Origin: Ascochyta rabiei
Taxonomy: Eukaryota > Ascomycota > Dothideomycetes > Pleosporales > Didymellaceae
Reading direction: 5' to 3'
DNA length: 64,000 bases
Assembly: GCF_004011695.2 (NCBI RefSeq)
Contig: NC_082422.1
Span: forward strand, 434,001 to 498,000
Shown here: piece after piece, positions 1-10,934 of the stretch
How positions within the stretch are numbered: the first letter of the stretch is position 1
Layout: the number at the start of each line of letters is the position of its first letter
Made by a program: the position numbers and the translations under genes
The notes under the pieces: generated by a model
What the model saw: the letters and a program-made list of their open reading frames with translations, nothing else
The model's database searches: none
Told to the model about the DNA's origin: nothing

Positions 1-669
1 TCCTGAGATTTTGAAGCGTGCGCAGGCCGAGGTGGACAATTTCTCTTCCGCAAGCCAGCCACCCCGATTGAAGGATCTGGAGAAGCTGCAGTATCTGAAG
101 GCGTGCTTTTTCGAGGTAAGCTGCCATATCAGGAAGATGCACTAGCCAACAGTGAAGACTAACTTCAGTAGGTCCTGCGCTGGCGCCCAGTAGCCGCTGT
201 CAACCTGCCGCACACCCTGGATGTCGACGACATCTTTCGCGGCTACCACATCCCCAAAGGAACAGTGGTGTTGCAAAATATCTGGGCCGACTCTCACGAC
301 CCTTCGATCTACCCATCACCATCCACATTTGATCCCGAGCGCTACCTCACCAACCCCTACGGAACACAGATGTCAGCAGAAGCCTGTCAGGCCGAAGGCA
401 GGAAGATATCCTACGCTTTTGGCAGCGGCCGACGCCAGTGTCCTGGTAATGTCTTTGCGCAGAATGGGTTTTTGGCCATGGCAGCCAAACTCGTCTGGGC
501 TTTCGATGTTGTGGCGAAAGAGCCGTTGGATCTGAGTGTCGAGACAGGATTTCATGGTGGACTTCTGTTGGGATCTGAGCCATTTGAGGTTGATTTCGTG
601 CCAAGAAGTGAGGCACGGAGACAGGCTATCATCGAAGATTTTGAGAAGACAAGGAACTGGTTAGATTGA
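1..669 (+). CDS. Cytochrome P450 monooxygenase, 3' part (truncated by window edge)
   Basis: This is the C-terminal part of a microsomal class E P450 that would use NADPH-P450 reductase as its electron donor; the substrate is unknown. The visible exons are about 2..115 and 172..669. They are separated by a 56-bp GT..TAG intron (116-171) with a CTAAC-like branch site. The join recreates the K-helix ExxR motif (EVLR). The PERF-type segment (FDPERY) follows, then the heme-cysteine loop FGSGRRQCPG, which matches FxxGxRxCxG. Both diagnostic P450 signatures are intact and the reading frame ends cleanly at TGA 667-669. The N-terminal membrane anchor and I-helix lie upstream of the window. The family (for example, sterigmatocystin-oxidoreductase-like) cannot be assigned from this fragment. 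Confidence 0.93.
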
Positions 670-786
670 AACTATGTGGTGCTGACTTTTGGGTAGGCAA
701 CAGACTGATAGAGATGTGGAAAACCAAAATTACTCGAGTGATCGTAAATTACTTGCATCTTCCTCCTTACGGTTTTTGAAAAAGTG

Positions 787-1545
787 CTAGCAAGCTAGCT
801 GCTGCTGTGAGCCTTTGCTGTCGTCCTTGAGGCCTTCTGTGTTCATCAGAGTAGCGAAAAGCGCCATATACTCCTCGTTGGAACGGTTCCGGGTATAGAT
901 CTGTGGAGGATATGGGTACCGTTTGATCACTGACTTCTGATGCACGATGGGCTTTTGAGACTTGCACGAGTCTTCTTCAACTAAGCCTTGATGTGGAACC
1001 TCAAGAGATTCTTCGCATTCCCGTAGCTTTTTCGACTTCTCCTCGTGTGTCTGATCCTGTCCAGCAGATGCATAGCTACTCATAGAGCCGCTCAAAGAGC
1101 CACTCATGTCTTCTTCGAAAAAGCTCTCGTATTCTTCTGGGCTTAACTCATTTTTAGAGGGCCGTAGCTTTGGCTGGTACTGATTAGGATATAGCACTCC
1201 GACTGGGTGGCCTTCGACTCGGCCTGTTATCATCCATTTGCTGATGGGACCAGCTGCTGTGGGATCACGCAGCTTATCAATGAGGTCTACATAATTTTTA
1301 ACGGGCTTGTTGTGGCGGCTAGGCCGGGGGTTAGTTGGAGGTGTGGAGTTCGACTTTGAGATGTCAAGGAATTTCGGTGCCATGTGTAGATGTGTCTGCA
1401 GCTTACTCAAATTTATGTATGGTTGACTCCAAGACTGGGAGGGGTTATTCGATGGTCTATATGTTCTGAGACCGTTTAGAATCAACCTTGTTCGTGAATG
1501 ATGCGCAACAGAGCGCTTGAGCGCTTGAGTGCTTTTGGTGCACAT
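787..1545 (-). CDS. Uncharacterised fungal protein, about 252 aa
   Basis: I do not recognise this protein. The frame is open further upstream to 1584, but that start is TTG. The first ATG is at 1545; a second ATG at 1383, giving a protein that begins MAPKFLDI, is equally plausible. The N-terminal 65 residues are basic and Ser/Arg-rich, like a mitochondrial presequence. The middle has a folded-looking stretch (NYVDLIDKLRDP..ISKWMITGRVEGHPVGVLYPNQ) and then a Ser-rich acidic segment with SGSLSGS. No membrane helix is visible. It is convergent with the P450 upstream and divergent from the 827-aa gene downstream. Coding is supported by frame length and non-random composition only. Confidence 0.55.
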   Translation of the reverse strand: MCTKSTQALKRSVAHHSRTRLILNGLRTYRPSNNPSQSWSQPYINLSKLQTHLHMAPKFLDISKSNSTPPTNPRPSRHNKPVKNYVDLIDKLRDPTAAGPISKWMITGRVEGHPVGVLYPNQYQPKLRPSKNELSPEEYESFFEEDMSGSLSGSMSSYASAGQDQTHEEKSKKLRECEESLEVPHQGLVEEDSCKSQKPIVHQKSVIKRYPYPPQIYTRNRSNEEYMALFATLMNTEGLKDDSKGSQQQLAC

Positions 1546-1905
1546 GGTGTTTTTCCACTGCTTTGGTTGCAGTGCTAGACCCAAGATGAAAAGTTAAACA
1601 TTGTGAGCTTCTCTATGTCTGCACAGAGAAAGTACTTGGTCTGCTCAGTTACGGCAACGTTGAAAAGGTGTTGAGTGTTGACGATGAGCAAGGTGAGGCA
1701 GTTGTGGTGTGGTCCTTTGGACGCAGTGCACAGGCCAACAGATGGAGCTCAGGGAAGAATGAACTCTGCGACTTCCGCCGAGCGCGCCAGTCGTCACCAA
1801 TTGCAACGTAAACACTAATCCACCCAAACGCTCCCGCACCTCGCCGTGAGGAATGCTTCTCTAGCAGAAGCTGCTCACTATGAAGCTTAACACGGTAGTC
1901 CGAAC

Positions 1906-4389
1906 ATGGATCATTGGGGCGATCCTTGGGCCGACAATGCCAGCCACAGATCACCAACAAAGGACGCGGTAGCGTCACCACTCCCGCCGGCCTTCACGTT
2001 CGCGCCTGTCCCTCTGAACGGCTTTGTGGATGATGCAGGCTGGGGAAATAACGATGAGGATGGTTTTGGCGACTGGGCGACTTCACCAAGAGTCGACTCG
2101 GGAAATGTAGCGGGAAATGTAGCCTTAAAAGGGGTGGAGTCTCTACCAGCTGGAGACCAAGCTTTGGACAGCGCTCGATGGGGCAGCACATCACATCAGG
2201 GAAAAGAAGATCTCGACCAAGATTGGCCAGAAGCAGTCTCAAACACGGCCCAGGACTTCGAACACGTCGATTCAGAACCCTCGGATTCAGCGACCGTGTC
2301 CCAGCTCGACGAAGTCGCGGACAAGGATACTGTCAAAGAACCCATTCTCCGATCACAGCCAGATGTCGAATCTCTACGATCTTCGACGTCGCCTTCCGAA
2401 ACGAGTCGCAACGAATACCCTATCGAGTCGCCGCGAACTTCGATCGAGGATGAACGGAGTATCACGAAGGGCAAAGTACCTCAAGACGAGGCATCGGCTT
2501 CCACCTCAGAGCCAGACACCGTCGTAACAGAAACCAGTTCTGAGGTAGAATCCAAGGTGAAAGAGAGTGACAAGGCGCCAGAAGACAGTGAGGACGCAGA
2601 CAAGCACGCACCAGGCACCTCAAGTGATCCAAAGGGGTTATCACCAAGCTCACCAGACGATTTGCATGAACTAGATGTTCATGAAGAATCAGATGTGATA
2701 CCTGATGATGCCACTGCAGTTCAGTCTCGTGTACCATCGACCGCGTTTGCCTCTGATGAAGCCGCCCTGGCTCAGTTGTTTCCTTCAAGCAGAGATTCCG
2801 GAGAGCAAGTCGATGCACACGACGATCCTATCTACACAACCTCTGCTCGCAAAGCCTGGTACAGGTTGACCCGGAAGCAAACCATGCGCGAGTTCAATCA
2901 CGGCGACAACGACGACAACTACATTCGCGTCACATGGATGAACTCACACGTCCGAACTGAGGTCAACAAGGTAGTCGGGCGGTGGGCGCGAGAAGATCGT
3001 ATCTCAGGTACCGGTCCAGGCGCAAGAGCTTCGTTCTACTGGGACACAGCTGCGCCTCCTGAGCCCAAAGCACCCTTCGGTCATCTTCGTACACAGTCGT
3101 CCGTACCTACTACGAAAACTGCCCTTCCCGCGAGACAGAGTCTGCCGCCACTGGCTACCACGGACAAACCAGCAGCGTTTGATTGGAGCTCTCCAGCATC
3201 TGCCGATCCATGGAGGTTGGATAGCCCTGCGCAACATTCAATCTCTACACCCTTAGCGCTGAAGAATCCTGCTGTGGCCATGATTCAACAGCAGGAAGGT
3301 CGAGCAGTGTCGGTAGACTTTACTCCGCGCAGACCAGAGCAAACTATGCACAAGCGAACCGCAACCGTGTCACACACATCTCCTGAAACGACAGCTGTAA
3401 CAAAGCTAATATCAACACCTGTATCACAGCTGTCCGCTGATGTTTCGGACCCTTGGACCAACGGCAGCAGCATTGATAGCTCCTCAACTTCTACAGCTAA
3501 AGCTGTTGATCTTCCCATTGATGACGAGGATGATTGGGGTGAAATGGTACAGACACCTACATTGCCAGCTCCAAATCAGCTAGATCCATTTCCACAGCCT
3601 GCGTCTTCGAACACTGAAATCACCCAACCATCGTCCTCCAGACCAGGTTTGCTAGGAGTTCGTCCAGCTCAGGCTGAACCTACCGAGTCGATGTTTGCTT
3701 CTCCTATTGTACGGTTGCAGAGCACCATTTCGCCAACATCAGCTCTTTTCCAGACTAAAAGCTTCGTCCCACTCCGCGTTGAGCAGGGCCCTGTTGGTCC
3801 AGAGCTTTTAAAGCCAGCGAATCGCAACATTCAATCAACCCCTGAGAAGAAGCCGAAAGAGGATGAATTTGCCTTGTCAAGTCCAGAGAAGTTCGGTGCC
3901 GTTGCTCCAACCTTGATTGAAGACAAGGGTGCAAGCGATGGCGAGGACCATGCATGGACAGCACCAGAACATGCACTAAGTCACAGGAGCAAGGAACTAC
4001 ATGCTGCCACTCCCACAAACAGGGAGTCAACATCAATCGCACAACCAGTCACGCCCATACAGGCTTCAGCAGATCCTTGGGCAAATGCCGACTTCTCATT
4101 CTTTGAGTCTTCGTTGTCGGTCCCAGCATTACAACCTACCTCGCAGATGCAGGAAATATCTGGATTGTCCGATCCATCTTTTACAGTCTCTCGTAGCACA
4201 CCGGATCTAACATCTTTATCCCGGCTGCCGCAAGCCTTCTCGCGCTCGCCACCTCGAGACATAATGCGGCCAGTGCCGCAACCACTGACCACCGCCACCA
4301 GTTCGGTGCAACGAAGGAGGGTCGAGGAAGAACAAACGATCAGCAACATTCTCGCCGGGTTACCAAACTTGAGGTACATGTTGCGATGA
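1906..4389 (+). CDS. Large acidic, mostly disordered protein with DPW motifs (827 aa)
   Basis: This is a single-exon gene starting at ATG 1906. The first 15 residues contain the tryptophan motif WGDPWAD. DPW recurs around the ADPWRLD, SDPWTNG and ADPWANADF segments. Short acidic Trp boxes (DDAGWGNNDEDGFGDW, DDEDDWGEM) resemble linear binding motifs. A possible short folded region lies near residues 310-370 (YTTSARKAWYRLTRKQTMREFNHG). The extreme C-terminus (EEEQTISNILAGLPNLRYMLR) looks like a conserved helix. From memory, related ascomycete proteins are sometimes labelled glucan 1,4-alpha-glucosidase, but nothing here resembles a glycosidase. DPW/DPF repeats are known AP-2 appendage ligands in epsins, so an endocytic adaptor role is a hypothesis, not an assignment. 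Confidence 0.85.
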   Translation: MDHWGDPWADNASHRSPTKDAVASPLPPAFTFAPVPLNGFVDDAGWGNNDEDGFGDWATSPRVDSGNVAGNVALKGVESLPAGDQALDSARWGSTSHQGKEDLDQDWPEAVSNTAQDFEHVDSEPSDSATVSQLDEVADKDTVKEPILRSQPDVESLRSSTSPSETSRNEYPIESPRTSIEDERSITKGKVPQDEASASTSEPDTVVTETSSEVESKVKESDKAPEDSEDADKHAPGTSSDPKGLSPSSPDDLHELDVHEESDVIPDDATAVQSRVPSTAFASDEAALAQLFPSSRDSGEQVDAHDDPIYTTSARKAWYRLTRKQTMREFNHGDNDDNYIRVTWMNSHVRTEVNKVVGRWAREDRISGTGPGARASFYWDTAAPPEPKAPFGHLRTQSSVPTTKTALPARQSLPPLATTDKPAAFDWSSPASADPWRLDSPAQHSISTPLALKNPAVAMIQQQEGRAVSVDFTPRRPEQTMHKRTATVSHTSPETTAVTKLISTPVSQLSADVSDPWTNGSSIDSSSTSTAKAVDLPIDDEDDWGEMVQTPTLPAPNQLDPFPQPASSNTEITQPSSSRPGLLGVRPAQAEPTESMFASPIVRLQSTISPTSALFQTKSFVPLRVEQGPVGPELLKPANRNIQSTPEKKPKEDEFALSSPEKFGAVAPTLIEDKGASDGEDHAWTAPEHALSHRSKELHAATPTNRESTSIAQPVTPIQASADPWANADFSFFESSLSVPALQPTSQMQEISGLSDPSFTVSRSTPDLTSLSRLPQAFSRSPPRDIMRPVPQPLTTATSSVQRRRVEEEQTISNILAGLPNLRYMLR

Positions 4390-4632
4390 CAATATGACTA
4401 AACCCAGACGACTGCACTTGATTTGCATCTTGTATGATGTTTAGGTCCACCAGATATTCAGCCCAAGGGGTTGACATCTCATTACATACACTGGAGAAGT
4501 ACATAGGTATATAAACACATTCGCAAGTTTCATCAACATCGAACGCAACACCAAACTGTATTAACACTTATTGCTCAACCCTCACGACGTATAGCAGTGT
4601 CAATCGTTAAGGTGAGGATTGACGACTGACTC

Positions 4633-4686
4633 ATGTCCAACGAACTTTCTCTACCTTCACTTGAACACCTCTATCCTGGTGGATGA
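4633..4686 (+). promoter_or_regulatory. Upstream ORF overlapping the next gene's start (ATGA)
   Basis: A 17-codon ORF begins at ATG 4633. Its TGA (4684-4686) overlaps the main ATG at 4683 as ATGA. If it lies in the 5' leader it could limit or couple initiation on the downstream gene. The transcript start is unknown. Confidence 0.35.
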
Positions 4687-6221
4687 GCCAGGCCCATGGA
4701 GACTGGAAAACAAGAAGTCCGTCTTTCACCAAGCCACTGCGATATGCTGGTCTGAGCGTGGACCCTAGCGGATCCAAGCTCCCACAACCTACATCTGCGT
4801 GCGCCCAGCAACATCTATACACATACAGTTCGTTCGAGTTTACCTCTTCCCGTCGATCCGCCAAGTGAGAATATCTCGTTCGCACATCCTACACCATCGC
4901 GCCACCCTCCTCTCTAGAGCTTGGCGCCTACAGCGCAGGAAGACGACTGGTCGACAGCGTCGTTCTACACCGTGGAAGAACACATTCAGGACCTACGCTC
5001 CCCCAATACTTCGCCGAGCGCTTCCATTTCGCCCCTTCGATCAGCAGGACGACGTGAGATATCGCCCACTCCCTATCTCTCCCGTCAGCCCACACCCTAC
5101 CGCCAGGTGTATCAGTCGTCACGAACACGCCAAGTTCGCCCGTGCACACGTTGCAGCTCTAGACATGTTGAATTAGAGACGAGGACTGTTAACCTCGCCG
5201 GAGGCCGTGGTCTGAACATGATCATTAACAATCGTCACTCAGATGATACTCCGCAAGCCTTGCATAAGGGAGGAACTTGTGTTCGGTGCACTCCATGTGG
5301 TCCGCTCGGCTTCCGCTACTGTCCTGCTTGTGGGAAAAAGCAACATTCCCATTCCGGCATTCAGGATCAGTCGTTCCAATTCCCAGATACCCTGAAGTGC
5401 GCCAGTCCTAGCACTGATTTCCAATAGGACTTGCGCGCTCCATCACAGTCAGTACTGTGAATCTGCGCCCTGCCGTTGCCCACCATCTGTCTTCGAGTCC
5501 CACTGTCTCTGACAGCATGGACACCTTGAGTGACATCTTCAGCACTAGACAATCGTGTCTTAGTCCTATTTCGAGTAGGTCGGCAATTCTTCGTATTCAA
5601 CATTCGCCGCGTGTGGATCTACGACCACTTCCTACCGATGTCAAGTACGGACCCGTTACACGTCATTCGGATGGTGAATATAAAAGACGGCATACCTACG
5701 AGCAGGCTACGAACATAAGCAAACGTTGTTTGGAATCTTCCTTTTCAGGGCAAGTAAAGCCTCGCTCTGCTTTTAGCGGCCAAAGTACTGTTCGCGCCCC
5801 CTATGCACCAAGACAAGCCGCCAACCTAGGTCCACGCAGTATTTGCAACAATCCCTCTGACAAGGTTTTCGATGGATACGACACAGGAACGCCGTACTAC
5901 GAGTTCACAGACAAGCGTGAACGAGCCGTTGAGGCTCTGGGTCCGTCATGCGAGCCAGACAATCCTTCTGCGCGGATACGTTACGACGAGCGCCCCCGTC
6001 GATTTCGGAATTCCGTTCCTGTTTACCCACACTGTAATGGTTACGACAGCCGTCCTCCTCGTGGGGGGGTTTCCCAATCTTTGCCGTACGCCAGTTCTGG
6101 ATGTGCTCCTCATTGGGGCCTTTATCCTACTGCTTTCCCTTACCCCGGCGGCATCGAGGGTTTGGATTTTCCTCCTCTGGATATGGCACATCGGCCTACG
6201 ACATACTACCAACACCCCTGA
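4683..6221 (+). CDS. Uncharacterised protein with CxxC zinc-ribbon-like motifs, three exons
   Basis: The proposed structure is join(4683..4864, 4920..5396, 5453..6221), encoding 475 aa. Intron 1 (55 bp, GTGAGA..TAGAG) joins the ATG exon in phase to the exon encoding APTAQEDDW. Intron 2 (56 bp) uses a weak GTGCGC donor and ends TCAG; it bypasses the TAG at 5425 and the upstream stop of exon 3. The middle holds paired cysteines (CTRC, then CVRC..C, then YCPACGKK) that could bind zinc. The rest is Ser/Pro/Tyr/Arg-rich and disordered. No family was recognised. Exon 2-3 joining is the least certain part; the second half could be a separate gene lacking a visible ATG. Confidence 0.55.
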
Positions 6222-6988
6222 AAAATCTATTATGGTGAATGGAAGGGAATCCTTGCCGCTAAATACTATAACGGTGCTCGCGAACACAGCACCAAGGCCT
6301 CTCCGTTTCTTTGTTCTGGGTAACCAGTCGCTCACATTGATGGAATTATATTGTTTGCACAGAAAGGTTGGAAAGCATCGTAGAAAGTGTTGTCAACTGA
6401 TGTCTTCTAGAAGATGGCGTGTGTGGAGATATCAAGGGGTTGTGGACCAGGGACTGGTACAAAACCATGGGATTATTTGCGTAGAAAACTTAAAACGATC
6501 GACGGATTCTGTCAAACTTGATTGATTCGACGACTTCGCGCCATGATTTGGCGCCTAGTACTGCAAACCACTGCGTAGTACAGTATAACAAAAGACGCTG
6601 TACAATTAATAACCGCACATTGCAGATAATGAGAGATCGTGACATCGAAGAGGACGATTTCACAGATTGGGTGCTGTTTAGCAATGCATACACTTTTGTT
6701 GCAGCCAGAAAGAGTAGTCATACTAGTACAACAATACCACAACTTAGTGCTACAATATAGGCAATATTTCCGGTGCGACAACTTTGAAATATAATCTCAG
6801 ACACGGTCGGGTGAATTGGAAAGCATGAGTACCACAAATAAAGTCTCACGGTCCGCTGGTTGGGACAGCAGCGACCTATATGTACAATAGCTCTGGTGGA
6901 GTATGCAGAATGTATTATGCTACAGGACTGCTTGATTATGTACAAAGAAGATGACACTATGAAGCCACATTCCACAAGGAACGGTGGT
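6222..6988. other. Intergenic region, AT-richer than its flanks
   Basis: This is the space between the 3' ends of two convergent genes. Only short frames with no recognisable protein are present. No RNA gene or repeat was seen. Confidence 0.6.
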
Positions 6989-9541
6989 TTACTTGAGCGC
7001 AAGGATCTTGGCAGCTGCTTGCTCAGCGACCGCAATGATGTAAGAAGTTGGATTCGTAGTGATGTGGCTGCGTTATGTTAGCTTTTGCTGTGCGTGAGGT
7101 AGTAGGTTCGACTTACGCAGGGAAGATTGAGGCATCAACGACGTGGATATTATCTGTCCCGTACACCTTGGTGTTCAAGTCAACGACTGAGGTGCCGCCT
7201 GTCAGACCACTATCGGATCCGATCTTGTTGGTACCGATCCAGTGGTTGGCACGGCGAGCAGAAGGAGTTTTTGGTAGCTACAACTACATTAGTATGGTCC
7301 TTTAAATTGTAAGGACGCGACTCACGCTGGCGACATATGCTTCGACGGTAGTGCCGGGAGCCGGGACCTGCATCTCGATCTGAGGATTCCTCTGGATGGC
7401 CTTAATCATGCTCTTCAGACTGGCGATGACTGCATCGGTATCTGCCTGGGTCTGAAGGTACGGCGCCTTGGAAACTGTCATAGTAAGTGCGCCGTTGATT
7501 GATGCAACACCACGAGATGTAGACCCGCGACCAAGGTAATTGCTAATAGTCATAGAGTGGGTATCGTTTGCTCCTGGGCCTTCGACACGAGCAGTCCATT
7601 GGAACTGACGGTCGATGCCGTCAGTACCTTTAATGACTTCCCATGCCACGGGGCCAATGTTGGGAGCAGATTGAGTAAGAATACCAGCACGCTTGTTGAG
7701 GTATGCATCCTTATCAGCCTGGATGGGGTTGCTCCAAGCTTGGTAGAAGTCGTAGAACGAGACGTTCTTGTGCTGAATGACAAGATCAGTGTTAACGTGG
7801 TCGTTCAGGTTCTGGCCAACAGGCAAGTTGATCCACTGAGCCTCTGGGATGAAGGTTTTACCATCTTGAGCGCTGCCCTTGACGATGTTAAGCTGGTCTT
7901 TGGGCCCGATGCCACTGCGGAAGAGAAGCTTTGCTGAGCCAAAAGCACCAGCAGAAAGGATGACTCGCCCACCAGCATTGAGTGTGACATTACCGCAGTA
8001 GCCGCCAGCTCCTCCCTCGAGCTCAACACCGGTCGCCTTTCCAGCAGTTCGGATAACCCGCTTGACGGCAGTATTTGTCCACAACTTGAAGTTCGATCGC
8101 TTCATCGCTGTGACGAGATACGTACCAAGAGGACCTTGTCGCTGTCCGTTCTCGTACATGTAAGGAGTATGGCTGTAGGTGCGGTGCTTCTCGTTAGGCT
8201 TGTCGTTAGCCTTAATATTGGACCAGCCATCTGCACCGAGTGCTCCAGACAGCACATCATAACCCTCCTGTTTGTAGAGCTTGCCGTCTGATGAGGGTTT
8301 ATCTGTGCCAACAATGCGCTGGAAGACCCGACCAACGGCAGCGCTCATGTCGCCGGCCTTCCAACCGTTCGGAAAGCTGAGGTCCCAGTCGATACTGTTA
8401 GGCTTCCACCAAAGAGCAGCGTTGACAGCAGCGCCTCCACCAAGCACGCAGCCAGCCATCTGGTCGGTATCAGTACAGGCAACACCAGCAGAATCAACCC
8501 AGATCTGATTGCAGAGACCCGGTACATCGAAGCGAGTGAGGCCGGTTCCCTTGAGCCAAGCTGGTCCCATAGTACCACCAAAGCGACCAAGAGAAGGTGG
8601 GCCTTTCTCAATGAGGAGGACCTTCTTGCCAGCTTCCGAGAGCTTATCGGCTACTGGAATACCGCCAGCACCGCCGCCGACGATGATGTAATCGTATGAA
8701 TCTTTAGGAGCAGCGCTGCCAGTGCAAGCTGCCGGGCCGACAGCTGTGGACGAGGGAGTAGAAGAGGGAGTAGGGGTAGCACCACCGCCCACTGGGGGCA
8801 GATTAACCCAGTCTGAGTACTTTGCGTTCCTAGCTGGAGCGACGCTGATACCGAAAATGGATTGCCCATTGTCGTGCTGCACAATTGCGGCTGGATCATA
8901 TGCTTTGCTGTGTTGAGCCCATCCAATGACTTGAACTTCTCCAGTCGGCAGCTGTGATCCTGTTGCACCCCCCTGGTTCCACACCCAACACCATTGACAG
9001 CGGTAGACCAGTTCGAAGCTGGTGTCTGTGACTGTAGCGTTGAGTTGGGTCAAGGTAGCGTTTCCCGTATATTTCACGGGCTGGGAGTAGGCGCTGTGGA
9101 TTGTCAGCAATGCATTCGAAAGAGACAAAAGGAATTTACTTACGCAGCAAAGGTGAACGCGGTCTTGACAGCTGTGCCCTCTGCCCAAGCCACGAGGAGA
9201 AGTGAATTGGGCATAGCTCCAACGTGGCTGATACCAGAGTATCCTTGCTTACCGGCGTTCAGAGGACCTTTCTTGAGAGAAAGTCAGTGTGCTAATGCTA
9301 GACTGCCAGAATACATCCAACTCACAATGTAACCGATGTACTCATCGTTGTTTCCGCCGGCCGCTGCTGGCAGTGCATAGCCCCATTCGAATCCACCTTT
9401 GGTTTGAGCTTCAGGTATAGTCTGTTTGTAAAAGGTGATGCCAGTCTTAGCATGTGTGTAAGTTGCCGCTTGAGCGTCGACAGAGGAGGCAAAAAGAGAG
9501 GACAGCAGCGAAGCTGCTTTGAAGAATGTGGTGATCTTCAT
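6989..9541 (-). CDS. cdh: Cellobiose dehydrogenase (cytochrome-flavin fusion), no CBM1
   Basis: This secreted haemoflavoenzyme (EC 1.1.99.18) oxidises cellobiose at FAD and passes electrons through its heme-b domain to lytic polysaccharide monooxygenases. The structure is complement(join(6989..7067, 7117..7277, 7326..9093, 9144..9271, 9326..9541)), encoding 783 aa. A signal peptide covers about residues 1-23. The cytochrome domain (about 24-215) has likely heme ligands M92 (GAMPNS) and H188 (VQHDNG). A short Thr/Ser/Pro linker (about 217-235) follows. The GMC dehydrogenase domain starts with the Rossmann motif VGGGAGG (about 253-259). Catalytic His/Asn candidates are H716 (RRANHW) and N763 (TTNPT). 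It ends at KILALK without a cellulose-binding module. That arrangement fits ascomycete class II enzymes of the IIB kind. It is divergent from the AA9 gene, with which it probably works. Confidence 0.95.
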
Positions 9542-10934
9542 GATGGAGAAACGTCCAGCGAATGCTATGGTATCAATCGATCGAAGTCGCCAGCGAAACA
9601 GACAGCAAGCTTGATGTTTCGAACAGGCATTGCACTGCGGTCTTATACACGCTCGGCTTGGACTGCATCGGCTGCAGTCTCCATGATGCAGAGCCACAGA
9701 GCCTATTAGCCAAGACATGGCATTCTCACGAATCGCCACGCCCACGAGCGCTCTATGCCAGGTACGGCTTCTGCAGTGAGACGCATCCTTTGGGGAAGGA
9801 TGTGCTCCAAACCCAATAGCCTGATGATCATTCGCAAGCGTGTGATTGGATCGTGCGGCGCCAAAAAGCCGGGCCAGCGATTCAAGGCTGGCTTTCAATC
9901 TGTAAGCGCAATGTTCACGGGGTACTTTTGATTGATATAAATTGATGAAAGGCGGGATGCAAGGCCCATCTACCGGCGTCCCTGTCGGCCAAGCCGCCCG
10001 TTCCAGAAAGGGCGGCCCCAGACTCGCTTAAATGCCTTGAAGTGGCCTGGCAGTGGCGCGTCGTGTTCCTAACTCCTGTTCGTCCAAGACGTTCTCAAAC
10101 ACTTCGCCTGCATACCGATATCCTTCGAGAATTTCCCACTCCCGCCATTCACTGCACTGACATATTCCTTGCAATTAACGCCGGCTCCATACCCGGTTAG
10201 ATGTTCCATGTGGCTCCCCCAAACAAATGGCGACTGCTCGCCAATGACCTGTCTCATGATTTGGAACAACCTAAACAGCAATAGACAGCAATATAATAGA
10301 TTGTGATGTCTCTCGGTTCTAGTCTTCTCAGGCAATCTTTGTCGTTATTTGGCCCTGCAATCATCCACTGACCTATCATCAACCACCGGCTTTTTCTACC
10401 ACAAATGCGCCACACAAACTACATCCAGAAAGAAGATTTCCAAATTCGATTCAGTAATCATCTACCAATCTACACGCACCTGTTCTGGACTCAACGCCTC
10501 GTCGCACATGATGCTTTCGAGATTCCTTCGCCCCAAATTACAGTACTGTTGCCTGGAGGTTGGATCATTCACCTCTCCTGCGATACTGCCATCCCGAAAG
10601 TCTGGCCGGTCTGCGATACGATCCGGTAACCCGTTCTCGAACCTCGTCACTTTCAGTCTGTATGCGTAAATGGACCACAGATGGCTGAAATCCAGGGCGG
10701 ATACGCCCGTATGTTGTATACTATAGGAACTTATTGACAACGATGTCAGGCGACCACGTACCCCAGTTGCAGGCACGGCCTTGCCTCTCGGCTCAGGCTA
10801 CCGACCACCGACAGCTCCGTACCCAATTTGGTGGATTTGAGGCCAAAGTACTGGTGTAGTGTCATATAGGAGCGTGTTCCAACACGAAGGCAGGAGGTAC
10901 TAGCTTCCTCTCGCCACGCTTCCTTACGCTTAGG
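9542..10934. promoter_or_regulatory. Shared divergent promoter region, CDH and AA9
   Basis: This 1393-bp interval separates the ATG of the cellobiose dehydrogenase (minus) from the ATG of the AA9 monooxygenase (plus). No convincing gene lies inside; the short frames here begin at non-ATG codons or lack composition support. A shared region would allow co-induction on cellulose. I did not find a CreA-type cluster that I would defend by eye. Confidence 0.5.

Noticed and set aside
10069..10335. 88-codon minus-strand frame between CDH and AA9
   Set aside because: Non-ATG start, no recognisable motif, and lies in the shared promoter region.
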